DNA from: Streptacidiphilus pinicola | Lineage (GTDB): Bacteria > Actinomycetota > Actinomycetes > Streptomycetales > Streptomycetaceae | Direction: 5' to 3' | DNA: 64,000 nucleotides | Assembly: GCF_003258295.1 (NCBI RefSeq) | Contig: NZ_QKYN01000029.1 | Location: forward strand, 22,136-86,135 | In this document: in pieces, positions 35,004-44,557 of the stretch | Position numbering within the stretch: the stretch's first letter is position 1 | Layout of the letters: each line of letters starts with the position of its first letter | Translations under genes and position numbers: made by a program | Notes under the pieces: generated by a model | Told to the model about the DNA's origin: nothing | The model's database searches: none | What the model saw: only the letters and a program-made list of their open reading frames with translations

Positions 35004-36929
35004 ATGCGCAACACCCGCTTCAGAGGCGCGGCCATCGCCGGTGTCGCCTCTATGTCCCTCGCTGCGGCCGGGCTCGCGCTCGCCGCCGCCCCGGCGCAGG
35101 CCTCGGGCGGTCACCGCCAGGTCTCCGGCATGGCGCACCACAACGCCGCCGCGGTGGACTCCAGCACGGTGAACAACGAGTTCGACCCGTACGCCCCGTC
35201 GATCAACGCCAGCAAGGCCCCGGGCGTCAAGCAGTGGGAGGCCAAGCAGCGCCAGCTGCGCGCCACCCGCGCGACGGCCGCGGCCACCGGCCAGGAGACC
35301 CTGTCCTACGGCGGTGGCGTCGACGGCATCGGCGTCCAGAGCGGCCACTCCAAGGTCTACCTGGTGTTCTACGGAACCCAGTGGGGCACGCAGAGCACCG
35401 ACGGCAACGGCAACCTCAAGTTCACCGGCGACTCCGCCGGCGCCGCGAGTGCCGCCCAGCAGATGTTCAAGGGCATCGGCACCAACGGCGAGACCTGGTC
35501 CGCCGACCTGACCCAGTGGTGCGACGGCCCGAACGTGGCCTCCGGCGCGGTCAGCTGCCCGAGCAACGCCAACTTCATCCCGTACCAGAGCGGCGGCGTG
35601 CTGTCCGGCGTCTGGTACGACAACGCGGGTGCCTCGCCGGCCCAGGCCAGCGGCAACCAGCTGGCCCAGGAGGCCATCAAGGCCGCCGGCCACTTCGGCA
35701 ACACCTCGGGTACCGCCAACCGTGACGCGTACTACGTCATCCTGTCGCCCCACGGTGTGAACCCGGACGACTACGAGAACCCGACCACGGGTTACTGCGC
35801 CTGGCACGACTGGAACGGTGACACCACCCTCACCGGCGGTGCGGCGAGCTCGCCCTACGGCGACATCGCCTTCTCCAACCAGCCGTACAACATCGACCAG
35901 GGCGCCAACTGCGGCGTCGGCTTCGTGAACTCGCCCGGCACCACGGACGGCTTCACGATGACCCTCGGCCACGAGTGGCACGAGATGATGTCGGACCAGA
36001 ACCCGGCCGGCGGCTGGACCAACCACGTGTCCGGCAGCTCCTACAACGGCCAGGAGAACTCCGACGAGTGCGCGTGGCTGAAGCCGGGCACGGCGGGCGG
36101 CGCGGCCAACGTCTCCTTCGGCTCCTTCGGTAGCTACGCCGAGCAGGCCAGCTGGTCCAACGACACCAACAGCTGCGCCATCACGCACGCCATCCTGAAC
36201 CACGGCAGCACCGGCAACACCGTCACGGTGACCAACCCGGGCACGCAGACGGGCACCGTCGGCACCGCCGCCTCGCTGCAGATCAGCGCCTCCGACTCGG
36301 CCTCGGGCCAGACGCTGACCTACTCCGCGACCGGTCTCCCGGCCGGCCTGTCGATCAACTCCTCGACCGGCCTGATCTCCGGCACTCCGACCGCCTCCGG
36401 CACCTCCTCGGTGACGGTCACGGCGACCGACTCCACCAACGCCACCGGCAGCACCTCCTTCAGCTGGACCGAGAACAGCTCGGGCGGCACGGGCGGCGGC
36501 GTCACCAACGGCGGCTTCGAGTCGGGTTCCTTCACCGGCTGGACCACCACCGGCAACGCCACGGTCATCGCGGGTGCGGCCCACTCCGGCAGCTACGGCG
36601 CGATGCTCGGCTCCACCAACCCGAGCACCACGTCCACGGCGGCGCAGACCTTCACCGCGCCGTCCGGCAGCAGCCAGCTGTCCTTCTACTACAGCAACAA
36701 CTGCCCGGACACGGTCAGCTACGACTGGGCCACGGCGACGCTGAAGGACAACACCACCGGTACCACCACCACGGTCCTGACCAAGACCTGTGACCCGAGC
36801 GGCGCCTGGAACCAGGTCACCTCGTCCGTCACCGCGGGTCACAGCTACACGCTGACGCTGACCAACGTGGACGACAACTACCCGGGTGACCCGACCTACA
36901 CCTACTACGACGACGTCACGGTGTCCTGA
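35004..36929 (+). CDS. Secreted multidomain protein with putative Ig (He_PIG) domain
   Basis: 641 residues. Sec signal peptide with hydrophobic core AAIAGVASMSLAAAGLALAAA and cleavage after AQA. The N-terminal domain (about 95-390) contains LGHEWHEMMSDQNPAGGW, which resembles the HExxE metal motif of a secreted metalloprotease-like family but is not a standard HExxH. Next is a He_PIG Ig-like domain (about 405-490; LPAGLSINSSTGLISGTPTA) and a C-terminal jelly-roll-like domain beginning NGGFESGSFTGW. Exported, probably binding or cutting extracellular protein or polysaccharide. Enzymatic activity is uncertain. Confidence 0.8.
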   Translation: MRNTRFRGAAIAGVASMSLAAAGLALAAAPAQASGGHRQVSGMAHHNAAAVDSSTVNNEFDPYAPSINASKAPGVKQWEAKQRQLRATRATAAATGQETLSYGGGVDGIGVQSGHSKVYLVFYGTQWGTQSTDGNGNLKFTGDSAGAASAAQQMFKGIGTNGETWSADLTQWCDGPNVASGAVSCPSNANFIPYQSGGVLSGVWYDNAGASPAQASGNQLAQEAIKAAGHFGNTSGTANRDAYYVILSPHGVNPDDYENPTTGYCAWHDWNGDTTLTGGAASSPYGDIAFSNQPYNIDQGANCGVGFVNSPGTTDGFTMTLGHEWHEMMSDQNPAGGWTNHVSGSSYNGQENSDECAWLKPGTAGGAANVSFGSFGSYAEQASWSNDTNSCAITHAILNHGSTGNTVTVTNPGTQTGTVGTAASLQISASDSASGQTLTYSATGLPAGLSINSSTGLISGTPTASGTSSVTVTATDSTNATGSTSFSWTENSSGGTGGGVTNGGFESGSFTGWTTTGNATVIAGAAHSGSYGAMLGSTNPSTTSTAAQTFTAPSGSSQLSFYYSNNCPDTVSYDWATATLKDNTTGTTTTVLTKTCDPSGAWNQVTSSVTAGHSYTLTLTNVDDNYPGDPTYTYYDDVTVS

Positions 36930-36978
36930 TCACCCTGACTGATCGTTGACTGAGGCGACGAAGAAGTCGCCGAAGCGC

Positions 36979-37015
36979 GCGAGCGGAGACCGTCCGGGGG
37001 GCGGCCTCCGCTCGC
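36979..37015 (+). terminator. Terminator after the secreted Ig-fold gene
   Basis: Ten perfect pairs (GCGAGCGGAG at 36979-36988 with 37006-37015) around a GC-rich loop, followed by TGCTTTGTTG. It lies 50 bases after the stop codon. Confidence 0.8.
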
Positions 37016-37056
37016 TGCTTTGTTGCACTGTTCTCTGTTGCTCTGTGCGGAGTGGT

Positions 37057-37611
37057 TCAGGCGCGGACCAGTACGCCGCGCACCGGCGTCCCGTCCGCGA
37101 GGGTCCAGTCGGCGGTGACGGAGCCGAGGGCGTCCGCGGGCGCCGGGCCCGGGCGCGGGACGCGCACGATCGCCACCGTCGGCTCGGCCGGAGCGCCGGC
37201 TGCCAGCTCTCCGCTCACGGACGGGTCCGGGGTGTCGCTCTCCCCCTGCATCTGCGGCACCGTCTCGCCGCGCAGCAGCGCGCTCAACTGGGCCTGCAGC
37301 ACCGGGTCGTGGACGCCGTCGTAGAGCCAGCGGGTGCCCAGCACGCCGTGCTCGCTGGTGCCGATCAGCGCCTGCTCCGCGCCCTTCAGCGGCGCGCCGC
37401 GGTACGTCATCGGCACGTGGTAGGTGAGCGGACCGTCGGTCACGACCATGAACTCGATCCCGACCTCTCCGGCCGGGTCGTCCAGCCGGAAGCCGCCGGC
37501 CCGGCGCAGATCGGTCGTGCCGTCCCCCTGGTACCAGGGCTGCCGGGGCAGCCACTCGGCGAGCAGCTCCAGCTTGGTCGGGGTCATCGTGGTGTGGTGG
37601 ATCAAGGCCAT
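37057..37611 (-). CDS. Stand-alone maltokinase N-terminal cap-like protein
   Basis: 184 residues from ATG 37611 with GAGGAG upstream. The sequence (HHTTMTPTKLELLAEWLPRQPW, FRLDDPAGEVGIEFMVV, TYHVPMTYRGAPL, GVLGTRWLYDGVHDPV) matches the cap domain at the N-terminus of trehalose/maltose kinases such as Mak/TreS-Pep2, but no kinase domain follows. Databases often label such proteins as alpha-glucan branching enzyme, which the sequence does not support. Probably cytoplasmic and binding-only. Lies downstream of sodN, separated by a strong hairpin. Confidence 0.75.
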   Translation of the reverse strand: MALIHHTTMTPTKLELLAEWLPRQPWYQGDGTTDLRRAGGFRLDDPAGEVGIEFMVVTDGPLTYHVPMTYRGAPLKGAEQALIGTSEHGVLGTRWLYDGVHDPVLQAQLSALLRGETVPQMQGESDTPDPSVSGELAAGAPAEPTVAIVRVPRPGPAPADALGSVTADWTLADGTPVRGVLVRA

Positions 37612-37645
37612 ACAACTGCTCCTCTGTTCCTTTGCCGAAACAGCA

Positions 37646-37677
37646 GAGGGCCCGGCCGGATCGTCGGCCGGGCCCTC
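37646..37677 (-). terminator. Terminator after sodN
   Basis: Thirteen perfect pairs (GAGGGCCCGGCCG at 37646-37658 with 37665-37677) and a six-base loop, placed 66 bases past the sodN stop and before the next gene on the same strand. Confidence 0.85.
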
Positions 37678-37742
37678 ACGCATGAGCGCCCTGAGCTGCG
37701 CGAGGACCGCCCTCGCACAGTTCTGGGATCAAGGCCCTGGGA

Positions 37743-38138
37743 TCAGGCCTTCTTGGTCTCCCAGAAGATCTTGTCGATCTCGGCGATCAGGTCGAGCGCC
37801 TTCTGGCCCGTCGCCGGGTCCGTGGAAGCCTTGGCGGCGGACAGCGCCTTGAGGGTGTCGTTCACCAGCTGGTGCAGCTGCGGGTACTTCTCGAAGTGGG
37901 GCGCCTTGAAGTAGTCGCTCCACAGCACCGAGACGTGGTGCTTGGCCATCTCCGCGCGCTCCTCCTTGATGACGGTGGCGCGGGCGCGGAAGTGCGGGTC
38001 CTCGTTGGCCTGGTACTTCTCCTGGACGGCCTTGACGGACTCGGCCTCGATACGGGCCTGGGCCGGGTCATAGACGCCGCAGGGCAGGTCGCAGTGAGCG
38101 TGGACGGTAACCCGCGGAGCAAAGAGCCGAGAGAACAT
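37743..38138 (-). CDS. sodN: Nickel superoxide dismutase
   Basis: 131 residues. A 14-residue propeptide (MFSRLFAPRVTVHA) precedes the nickel hook HCDLPCGVYDP, whose His1, Cys2 and Cys6 ligate nickel after cleavage. The remainder is the four-helix bundle (AVQEKYQANEDPHFRARA, VLWSDYFKAPHFEKYP). Converts superoxide to O2 and H2O2 in the cytoplasm as a hexamer. In streptomycetes it is induced by nickel while Nur represses the iron enzyme. The processing protease gene sodX lies divergently 197 bp away. Confidence 0.97.
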   Translation of the reverse strand: MFSRLFAPRVTVHAHCDLPCGVYDPAQARIEAESVKAVQEKYQANEDPHFRARATVIKEERAEMAKHHVSVLWSDYFKAPHFEKYPQLHQLVNDTLKALSAAKASTDPATGQKALDLIAEIDKIFWETKKA

Positions 38139-38335
38139 GGGAGTCCTTCCTGTGATCGTCTTCCCAGGAGGAGGTTACCGCCGAAAGCGTGCCGCTTCGC
38201 GTCCACCCCGGGGGCTTAGGACAAAGGTCGTAGCAGTCCGGTGAACGATGGTGGACTTGACCTCCGCTCTTGCGAAGATGGAAGGCGGACGGAGCGGCGA
38301 TCGGACGAGCTAAGGCATGGGCGAGGTTGACGGGG

Positions 38336-38797
38336 ATGGCCGAGCGTATGGGTGACCGCGACGCGCAGGCGCAGGCGCAGCTTCAGGAACCCCCGGAGGG
38401 GGGACCGGTGACCGGGAAGTTCGGGGTGCTGCTCGTCGACGGGCCGTCGATGGCCCCCACACTCGCCCACGGTGACCGGCTGCTCTGCCACTACGGCGCG
38501 CGGGTGCGGGCGGGCTCCGTCGTGGTGGCCCAGCACCCGCTCCGTCAGGACCTGCTCGTGGTCAAGCGCGCGGTCGAGCGCCGCGCCACGGGCTGGTGGC
38601 TCCTCTCGGACAACAGCGCGGTCGAGAGCGACAGCCGCGACTACGGCCCCGTCCCCGACGCCCTCATCCTCGGCCGCGTCCTCCTCCGCTTCACCCCGAA
38701 GCCGGCCTGGCTCGCCCCACCCCCCTGGTGCCGCGCCGCGCTCCGCGCGATGCCGTACGGCATGGCCCGCAGATTCGGCGACTTCCGCAGGGCCTGA
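38336..38797 (+). CDS. sodX: Nickel-SOD maturation protease SodX
   Basis: 153 residues from ATG 38336, or 129 from the GTG at 38408, which has the better ribosome site (GGAGGGGGGACC) and starts just before the conserved part. S26 signal-peptidase fold: VDGPSMAPTL (catalytic Ser), LLVVKRAVERR (catalytic Lys) and LSDNSAVESDSRDYGPV (conserved box with DSRDYG). It trims the SodN propeptide so the N-terminal His can bind nickel. Unlike true signal peptidases it lacks an N-terminal membrane anchor. Confidence 0.92.
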   Translation: MAERMGDRDAQAQAQLQEPPEGGPVTGKFGVLLVDGPSMAPTLAHGDRLLCHYGARVRAGSVVVAQHPLRQDLLVVKRAVERRATGWWLLSDNSAVESDSRDYGPVPDALILGRVLLRFTPKPAWLAPPPWCRAALRAMPYGMARRFGDFRRA

Positions 38798-38818
38798 GCT
38801 TCTGCGTCGACCTGTCGG

Positions 38819-39388
38819 CTACGCCGACGCGGCCTCGCGCTTGCGGGCCCGGTAGGCGGCGACGTTGGCGCGGGTGGCGCAGCGGTCGCTGCAGTAGCGG
38901 CGGCTGCGATTGGTGGAGGTGTCGAGATACGCGTTGCGGCAGGGCGCCGCCTGGCAGATGCCCAGGCGGTCCACGCCGTGCGCGGTGAGGTGCATGGCCA
39001 GGCCCATGCTCGCCAGCGCGGCGTACAGCGCGGTCGCGGTCGGGGCGTTCTCCGCCAGGTGCATGTGCCACAGCGGCTGGCCGCTGTCGTCCAGGTGGTC
39101 GTGCCCGGAGATGATCGGGCTGACCGGGAACTCGATCAGCAGGTCGTTCAGCACGTCCACGGCGTGCGTCTGCTCGCCCTCCGCCGCCGACTCGAAGACG
39201 CCGCGCAGCCGCGCCCGGACCCCGCGCAGGCGGGAGACGTCCGCCTCCTCCGCCAGCTTCACGCCCCGGCCGCCGGGGCTGAACAGCCGGCGGACCTCCT
39301 CGACGCTGGTCAGGGCGTCCTTCCCGCGCTCCGGCTCCTCGGTGTTGACCAGCCGGACGGCGAAGTCCGCATAGGTGGTGAGTTCCAT
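38819..39388 (-). CDS. CGNR zinc-finger (ABATE-domain) regulator
   Basis: 189 residues. An N-terminal ABATE-type stress-sensing region (TYADFAVRLVNTEEPERG, VRARLRGVFESAAEGE) leads to a C-terminal CGNR treble-clef zinc finger: ICQAAPCRNAYLDTSTNRSRRYCSDRCATRANVAA supplies four Cys spaced C-x4-C...C-x3-C, followed by a basic helix. Presumed DNA-binding repressor. Monocistronic. Its promoter region holds repeated CCAGGGTA elements (39425 and 39449). Confidence 0.88.
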   Translation of the reverse strand: MELTTYADFAVRLVNTEEPERGKDALTSVEEVRRLFSPGGRGVKLAEEADVSRLRGVRARLRGVFESAAEGEQTHAVDVLNDLLIEFPVSPIISGHDHLDDSGQPLWHMHLAENAPTATALYAALASMGLAMHLTAHGVDRLGICQAAPCRNAYLDTSTNRSRRYCSDRCATRANVAAYRARKREAASA

Positions 39389-39883
39389 GGTCGTCGTCCT
39401 TGCGCCGGGGGAGACTGGAGAGAGCCAGGGTAATGAGTCTTGCCGCTACCAGGGTATTACGCTTCCGGGGTGTGTGTGATGTACCCGACCGAAAGCCGAA
39501 ACCTGCCCGGCTGCCCACCACAGGCCGAGCTGTGCCAAAATCGGCACACGGGTGACCCCCGTCAGTCGAGCAGGCCCACCGGTTCGGGACCGATCCGGTG
39601 GTGCGGGCGACCGGAAGCCAGGACAGCGCTCCGGATCGGCACGCACCATTCGCACTCCGGCCGCTCGCCGTTCGCTCTTGAGTGCTGTTCTGCACCGTTG
39701 TGTGTGGACGTGGTCCGTTCGTGCGGGCGGATCTCACGACACAACGGAGGAGACAGCCCCCTCTACCGGGACAAAAAGACGAAGCAGCGGCGGCTCAGCC
39801 CGGACTAGTGTCGAGAACGGCACGGAACCGGAACAAGCACCAGCTCACTCAAACCCTCAAAGAACGACGACGAAGAGGTCCTC
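39389..39883. other. 495-bp intergenic region between the CGNR gene and malic enzyme
   Basis: Divergent promoter region. Near the CGNR side, CCAGGGTA occurs twice 24 bases apart (39425-39432 and 39449-39456) and GTAAT/ATTAC form an inverted pair (39430-39434 and 39456-39460). I see no coding region with convincing codon bias, no RNA gene and no strong hairpin in the rest. Confidence 0.4.
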
Positions 39884-41077
<1,194 letters not shown>

Positions 41078-41188
41078 CGCACCCTCTCCTCAGCGGAGCT
41101 ACGAGGCGCTTTTCTCGCCCGTCACGGAGCCATAGATCACACTGTGGCGTGGTTCCGTGGCGGGCGAGCGCGGTTCTAGGGTCGGAGC

Positions 41189-42151
41189 ATGTTCGCCGCC
41201 TATGCCGCACGTATCGCACCGGACGACCCGCTCAGCGGCCTGGAGCTCGGGGAGCGTCCCGAGCCGGAGGCCCGGCCCGGGTGGAGTGTCGTCACCGTCA
41301 AGGCCGCCTCGCTCAACCATCACGACCTGTGGTCGCTGCGCGGCGTCGGGCTGCCCGCCGAAAAGCTGCCGATGATCCTCGGGTGCGACGCCGCGGGCGT
41401 CGACGAGGACGGCAACGAGGTCGTCCTGCACTCCGTCATCGGCCAGACCGGGCACGGCGTCGGGCCCAAGGAGCCGCGGTCGATCCTGACCGAGCACTAC
41501 CAGGGCAGCTTCGCCGAGAAGGTCGCCGTGCCGACCTGGAACCTGCTGCCGAAGCCCGCCGGGCTCTCCTTCGAGCAGGCCGCGTGCCTGCCGACGGCGT
41601 GGCTGACGGCGTACCGGATGCTCTTCACCAACGCGGGCGTGAAGCCCGGCGACACCGTCCTGGTGCAGGGTGCGGGCGGTGGCGTGGCCACCGCGCTGAT
41701 CGTCCTTGGCAAGGCGGCCGGCCTGCGGGTCTGGGCCACCAGCCGGGACGAGGCCAAGGGCGCCCGCGCCGTCGAGCTGGGCGCGGACGCCTGGTTCCCC
41801 AGCGGCGCGCGCCTGCCCGAGCGGGTGGACGCCGTCATGGAGACCGTCGGGGCGGCCACCTGGTCCCACTCCATCAAGTCGCTGCGCCCCGGTGGGACCC
41901 TGGTCATCTCCGGTGCCACGAGCGGCCCCAACCCGCCGGCGGCGGAACTGACCCGGATCTTCTTCCTGGAGCTGAAGGTGGTCGGCTCGACCATGGGCAC
42001 CAAGGAGGAGCTGGCCGGGCTGCTGTCCTTCTGCCAGACGGCGGGCGTGCGTCCCGTCATCGACTCCGTCCTCCCGCTGGCCGAAGCCCGCGAGGGCTTC
42101 GCCCGGATGGAGAAGGGCGACGTCTTCGGCAAGATCGTCCTCACGCCGTAA
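41189..42151 (+). CDS. MDR-family zinc-binding/quinone-oxidoreductase-like dehydrogenase
   Basis: 320 residues. GroES-like N-terminal half (AASLNHHDLWSLRG, LGCDAAGVDEDGNEVVLHSVI) and a Rossmann half with GDTVLVQGAGGGVATALIVLGKAAG. It lacks the structural-zinc Cys cluster, so it is of the quinone-oxidoreductase type, using NAD(P)H on an unknown carbonyl or quinone substrate. It follows malic enzyme by 111 bp on the same strand and ends at a palindromic repeat element. Confidence 0.9.
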   Translation: MFAAYAARIAPDDPLSGLELGERPEPEARPGWSVVTVKAASLNHHDLWSLRGVGLPAEKLPMILGCDAAGVDEDGNEVVLHSVIGQTGHGVGPKEPRSILTEHYQGSFAEKVAVPTWNLLPKPAGLSFEQAACLPTAWLTAYRMLFTNAGVKPGDTVLVQGAGGGVATALIVLGKAAGLRVWATSRDEAKGARAVELGADAWFPSGARLPERVDAVMETVGAATWSHSIKSLRPGGTLVISGATSGPNPPAAELTRIFFLELKVVGSTMGTKEELAGLLSFCQTAGVRPVIDSVLPLAEAREGFARMEKGDVFGKIVLTP

Positions 42152-42161
42152 GTTGCACTAC

Positions 42162-42296
42162 CTCAGGGGCGCGAGGCTCTGCCGATGTGCGGCTCCGCCG
42201 CGCGGGCGCGAGCAACCATCGGTGTGCGGATGGCCCTGGATGCTGGGGACCATCCGCACGCGGGTGGCTTGTCGCGCAGTTCCTCGCGCCCCTGAG
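42162..42296. repeat. Dispersed palindromic intergenic repeat, copy 1
   Basis: 135 bp with perfect 15-base terminal inverted repeats (CTCAGGGGCGCGAGG and complement). Internally it contains CTCTGCCGATGTGCGGCTCC, GAGCAACC and a second nested palindrome (GTGCGGATGG...CCATCCGCAC). It fills the gap between the converging stop codons at 42151 and 42299. It shares its ends and the GCCGAT(G/A)TGCGGC core with copies at 53990 and 63847. Confidence 0.85.
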
Positions 42297-42298
42297 GG

Positions 42299-43261
42299 TT
42301 ACCGTCGGCGCAGGCGCGCGGCGGCGTCGGCGAGGACCGAGCGGGCGTGCTCCAGCGAGTCCCTCGTCACGCCCGTGTCGCGCGCGGCGTCGCGGACCTC
42401 GTCGCGGAAGCGGTCCAGGAGAGCGCTCAGCTCTCGCAGTGGCTCGCCCTGGGGGTCGACCGTGGTCCACGGCGGAAGGTCCTGCGGGGTGACGTCCTGC
42501 GGGCTGGCGTCCTGCGGGGCGCCGTTGCCCGGCGGCGGAGCCGCCTGGCTCCAACGGGACGGGTCCGCAAGGCCGCTGAGGGTCCTGGTCAGCTCGGAGA
42601 GCCCCTCCGACAGGCCCGAGGGCCAGTCCCCGCTGCGCACGTGCGCCTTGATCTGCTCGCCGATCCGCTGTGCCTCGCGCCGGGCCTGCTCGCGCACCGC
42701 GCGAGCCTGCTCCTTGGCCTCGCGGGCCTCCTCCCTCGCGGAGCGGGCCTGTTCCTTGGCCTCCCGCGTCTGCTCCTTGGCCTGTTCCTTGGCCTGGCGC
42801 CACTCCTCCTTGGCGCGCTGCCAGGACTCGCGGTCGGTGCGCCAGGAGTCCTCGCCGAAGCGGACCTGACGACGCGACTCCCGGGCGGCGCGTCGCATCT
42901 CCTCGCGCAGGTCCTGCGCGGAGTCGCGGACGTCCTCGCGGATCTGGTCGGCGAGCTGGGAGACGGAGTCGTGGATCTCGGCCTCCAGCTCGGCGAGTTC
43001 GGCCGCGCGGGACTCCAACTCGGCGTGGCCGGCCGGGGTGATCCGGTAGACCTTCCGGCCGCCCTCCATCGAGTGCTCGACGAGGCCCTCCTGCTCCAGC
43101 TTGGCCAGCCGGGGGTAGACGGTGCCGGCGGAGGGGGCGTAGAGCCCGTGGAAGCGCTCCTCCAGCAGGCGTATCACCTCGTAGCCGTGGCGCGGCGCCT
43201 CGTCCAGGAGCTTGAGCAGGTACAGGCGCAGGCGCCCATGGGCGAATACGGGGCGGCTCAT
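42299..43261 (-). CDS. PadR-family transcriptional regulator with long coiled coil
   Basis: 320 residues. N-terminal PadR winged helix (about 1-75: LYLLKLLDEAPRHGYEVIRLLEERF, PSAGTVYPRLAKLEQEGLV, GGRKVYRITPAG). A very long charged helix follows (about 80-215) with AKEQ/AREE heptad-like repeats predicting a coiled coil, then a Pro-rich linker and a C-terminal helix. The start overlaps the DUF4097 stop by four bases (ATGA), so it is translated from the same message. Probably represses its own operon through the repeated site near 44214-44248. Confidence 0.9.
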   Translation of the reverse strand: MSRPVFAHGRLRLYLLKLLDEAPRHGYEVIRLLEERFHGLYAPSAGTVYPRLAKLEQEGLVEHSMEGGRKVYRITPAGHAELESRAAELAELEAEIHDSVSQLADQIREDVRDSAQDLREEMRRAARESRRQVRFGEDSWRTDRESWQRAKEEWRQAKEQAKEQTREAKEQARSAREEAREAKEQARAVREQARREAQRIGEQIKAHVRSGDWPSGLSEGLSELTRTLSGLADPSRWSQAAPPPGNGAPQDASPQDVTPQDLPPWTTVDPQGEPLRELSALLDRFRDEVRDAARDTGVTRDSLEHARSVLADAAARLRRR

Positions 43262-44166
43262 GCCTCGTCAGCCCCCTTCTGGTAGTCGATCGGGAGGGGG
43301 GTGGACGGCTTGGCGTCCTCGGGTGTCGCGGACTGCGGGCCGTCGTCCTCGTCCGGGCGGCGCAGCACGGCCACGGAGCCGGAGACGGTGGTGATCTTCA
43401 GACGGCTGGTGCCCGCGCCCAGCGTGCCGGTGATGCGCTTGGCGCCCCAGGTGCCGGAGACCTGCAACTGGTCGAAGGAGGAGGAGACGGAGCCGCTGGT
43501 GGTGTCGGCCCGGACCTGCGTGTCCGCCGGAGCGGGGATGCGGACGGCCACCTCGCCGGAGACATTGGTGAGCTCCACGTCGGCGGCCGCCGGACGGTCG
43601 AGGTCGACCGTCATCGCGCCGCTGACGCTGTTGGCCTTCAGCGCGCCGCTGGTTCCGGCGAAAACGGTGAGACCGCCGGAGACAGTGTTGATCTTAAGCC
43701 CTCCGGAGGTGCCGTGGGCCTCCACATTGCCGGAAACCGTGTTGGCGTCGACCGGGCCGCTGACCCGAACCAGCGTCACGTCGCCGCTGGCGGTGTTCGC
43801 GTGGACCCGGCCGGCGATGCCGGACACGACCGTGTCGGAGGAGGCCGCGCCGACCTCCACCTCGACGCCCGCGGGGACGACGAGGGAGACCACGGCCCGG
43901 CGCTTCTGCCGCCAGCCGTCGATCCAGCGGGTGAGCTGCTTCCACTGGAAGTCCTTCCACTGGAGATCCTCGTACGTGATCAGCAACTCCCCGTCGTCCA
44001 AGGTGATCTCCAGCGGGGCGCCGTCGATCTCCGAGACCTCCAGCCGGGCCGGCGCCTCGCCGGCCACGACGTTGACCGCGCCGGCGATCGTGCGCACCTT
44101 GACCCGCCGCACCGGCTCGCCGAAGGTGATCTTCTGCGGCGCGCTGACGGTCCACTTCTCGGCCAT
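43258..44166 (-). CDS. DUF4097 beta-helix (adhesin-like) protein
   Basis: 302 residues from ATG 44166 with GGGGAG upstream. Repeating strands of the form SGDVTLVRVSGPVDANTVSGNVEA, typical of DUF4097/YvlB beta-helices, run from about residue 110 to 270. No signal peptide, so it is cytoplasmic or membrane-peripheral. A basic patch WKDFQWKQLTRWIDGWRQKRR precedes the repeats. Such proteins accompany PadR regulators in envelope-stress modules. First gene of a two-gene operon. Confidence 0.88.
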   Translation of the reverse strand: MAEKWTVSAPQKITFGEPVRRVKVRTIAGAVNVVAGEAPARLEVSEIDGAPLEITLDDGELLITYEDLQWKDFQWKQLTRWIDGWRQKRRAVVSLVVPAGVEVEVGAASSDTVVSGIAGRVHANTASGDVTLVRVSGPVDANTVSGNVEAHGTSGGLKINTVSGGLTVFAGTSGALKANSVSGAMTVDLDRPAAADVELTNVSGEVAVRIPAPADTQVRADTTSGSVSSSFDQLQVSGTWGAKRITGTLGAGTSRLKITTVSGSVAVLRRPDEDDGPQSATPEDAKPSTPLPIDYQKGADEA

Positions 44167-44209
44167 GCCTGACTCCCCGATACGACGACTGAACGACCTG
44201 TCGCTATTC

Positions 44210-44248
44210 ACGATATATCGCGCAGGTCGAGAGTCAAGCTATATCGCG
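44210..44248 (-). promoter_or_regulatory. Promoter and repeated operator of the DUF4097-PadR operon
   Basis: On the minus strand, TTGACT (44237-44232), a 16-base spacer and TATCGT (44215-44210) form a promoter. The 9-mer TATATCGCG occurs at 44214-44222 (over the -10) and again at 44240-44248 (just upstream of the -35), 26 bases apart. The first is part of the palindrome CGATATATCG. This suits autorepression by the PadR protein. Confidence 0.65.
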
Positions 44249-44284
44249 AATCTCAGGGTCGCGTCAGGGTCCTCCCCTACGCGT

Positions 44285-44467
44285 CTACTCGTCCTCGTCC
44301 TCGTCGTCGAGCCGGGCCAGCCAGGTGGCCAGCCGCTCGACCGGCACCTCGAACTCGGGGTTGAGGTCGACGAACTCCTGCAGCCGGTCGGCCAGCCAGT
44401 CGAAGCTGACCTCCTCCTCGCCGCGACGGCTCTGCAGTTCCTCGATGCCTCGGTCGGTGAAGTACAT
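44285..44467 (-). CDS. Small acidic DUF6104 protein
   Basis: 60 residues, MYFTDRGIEELQSRRGEEE at the start and an acidic tail DDEDEDE. Highly conserved in streptomycetes and usually found just downstream of sucA, as here (90 bp after the sucA stop). GGGAGAACTGG precedes the ATG. No known function. It is short but has normal codon use and a good start. Confidence 0.75.
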   Translation of the reverse strand: MYFTDRGIEELQSRRGEEEVSFDWLADRLQEFVDLNPEFEVPVERLATWLARLDDEDEDE

Positions 44468-44557
44468 CCAGTTCTCCCAAACGGAGGGCCCGGCCCCGCG
44501 CGAACGCGAGACCGGGCCCGTCGATACTGCCCTCAGGCTACGTCAGAGCGAGCCGCG

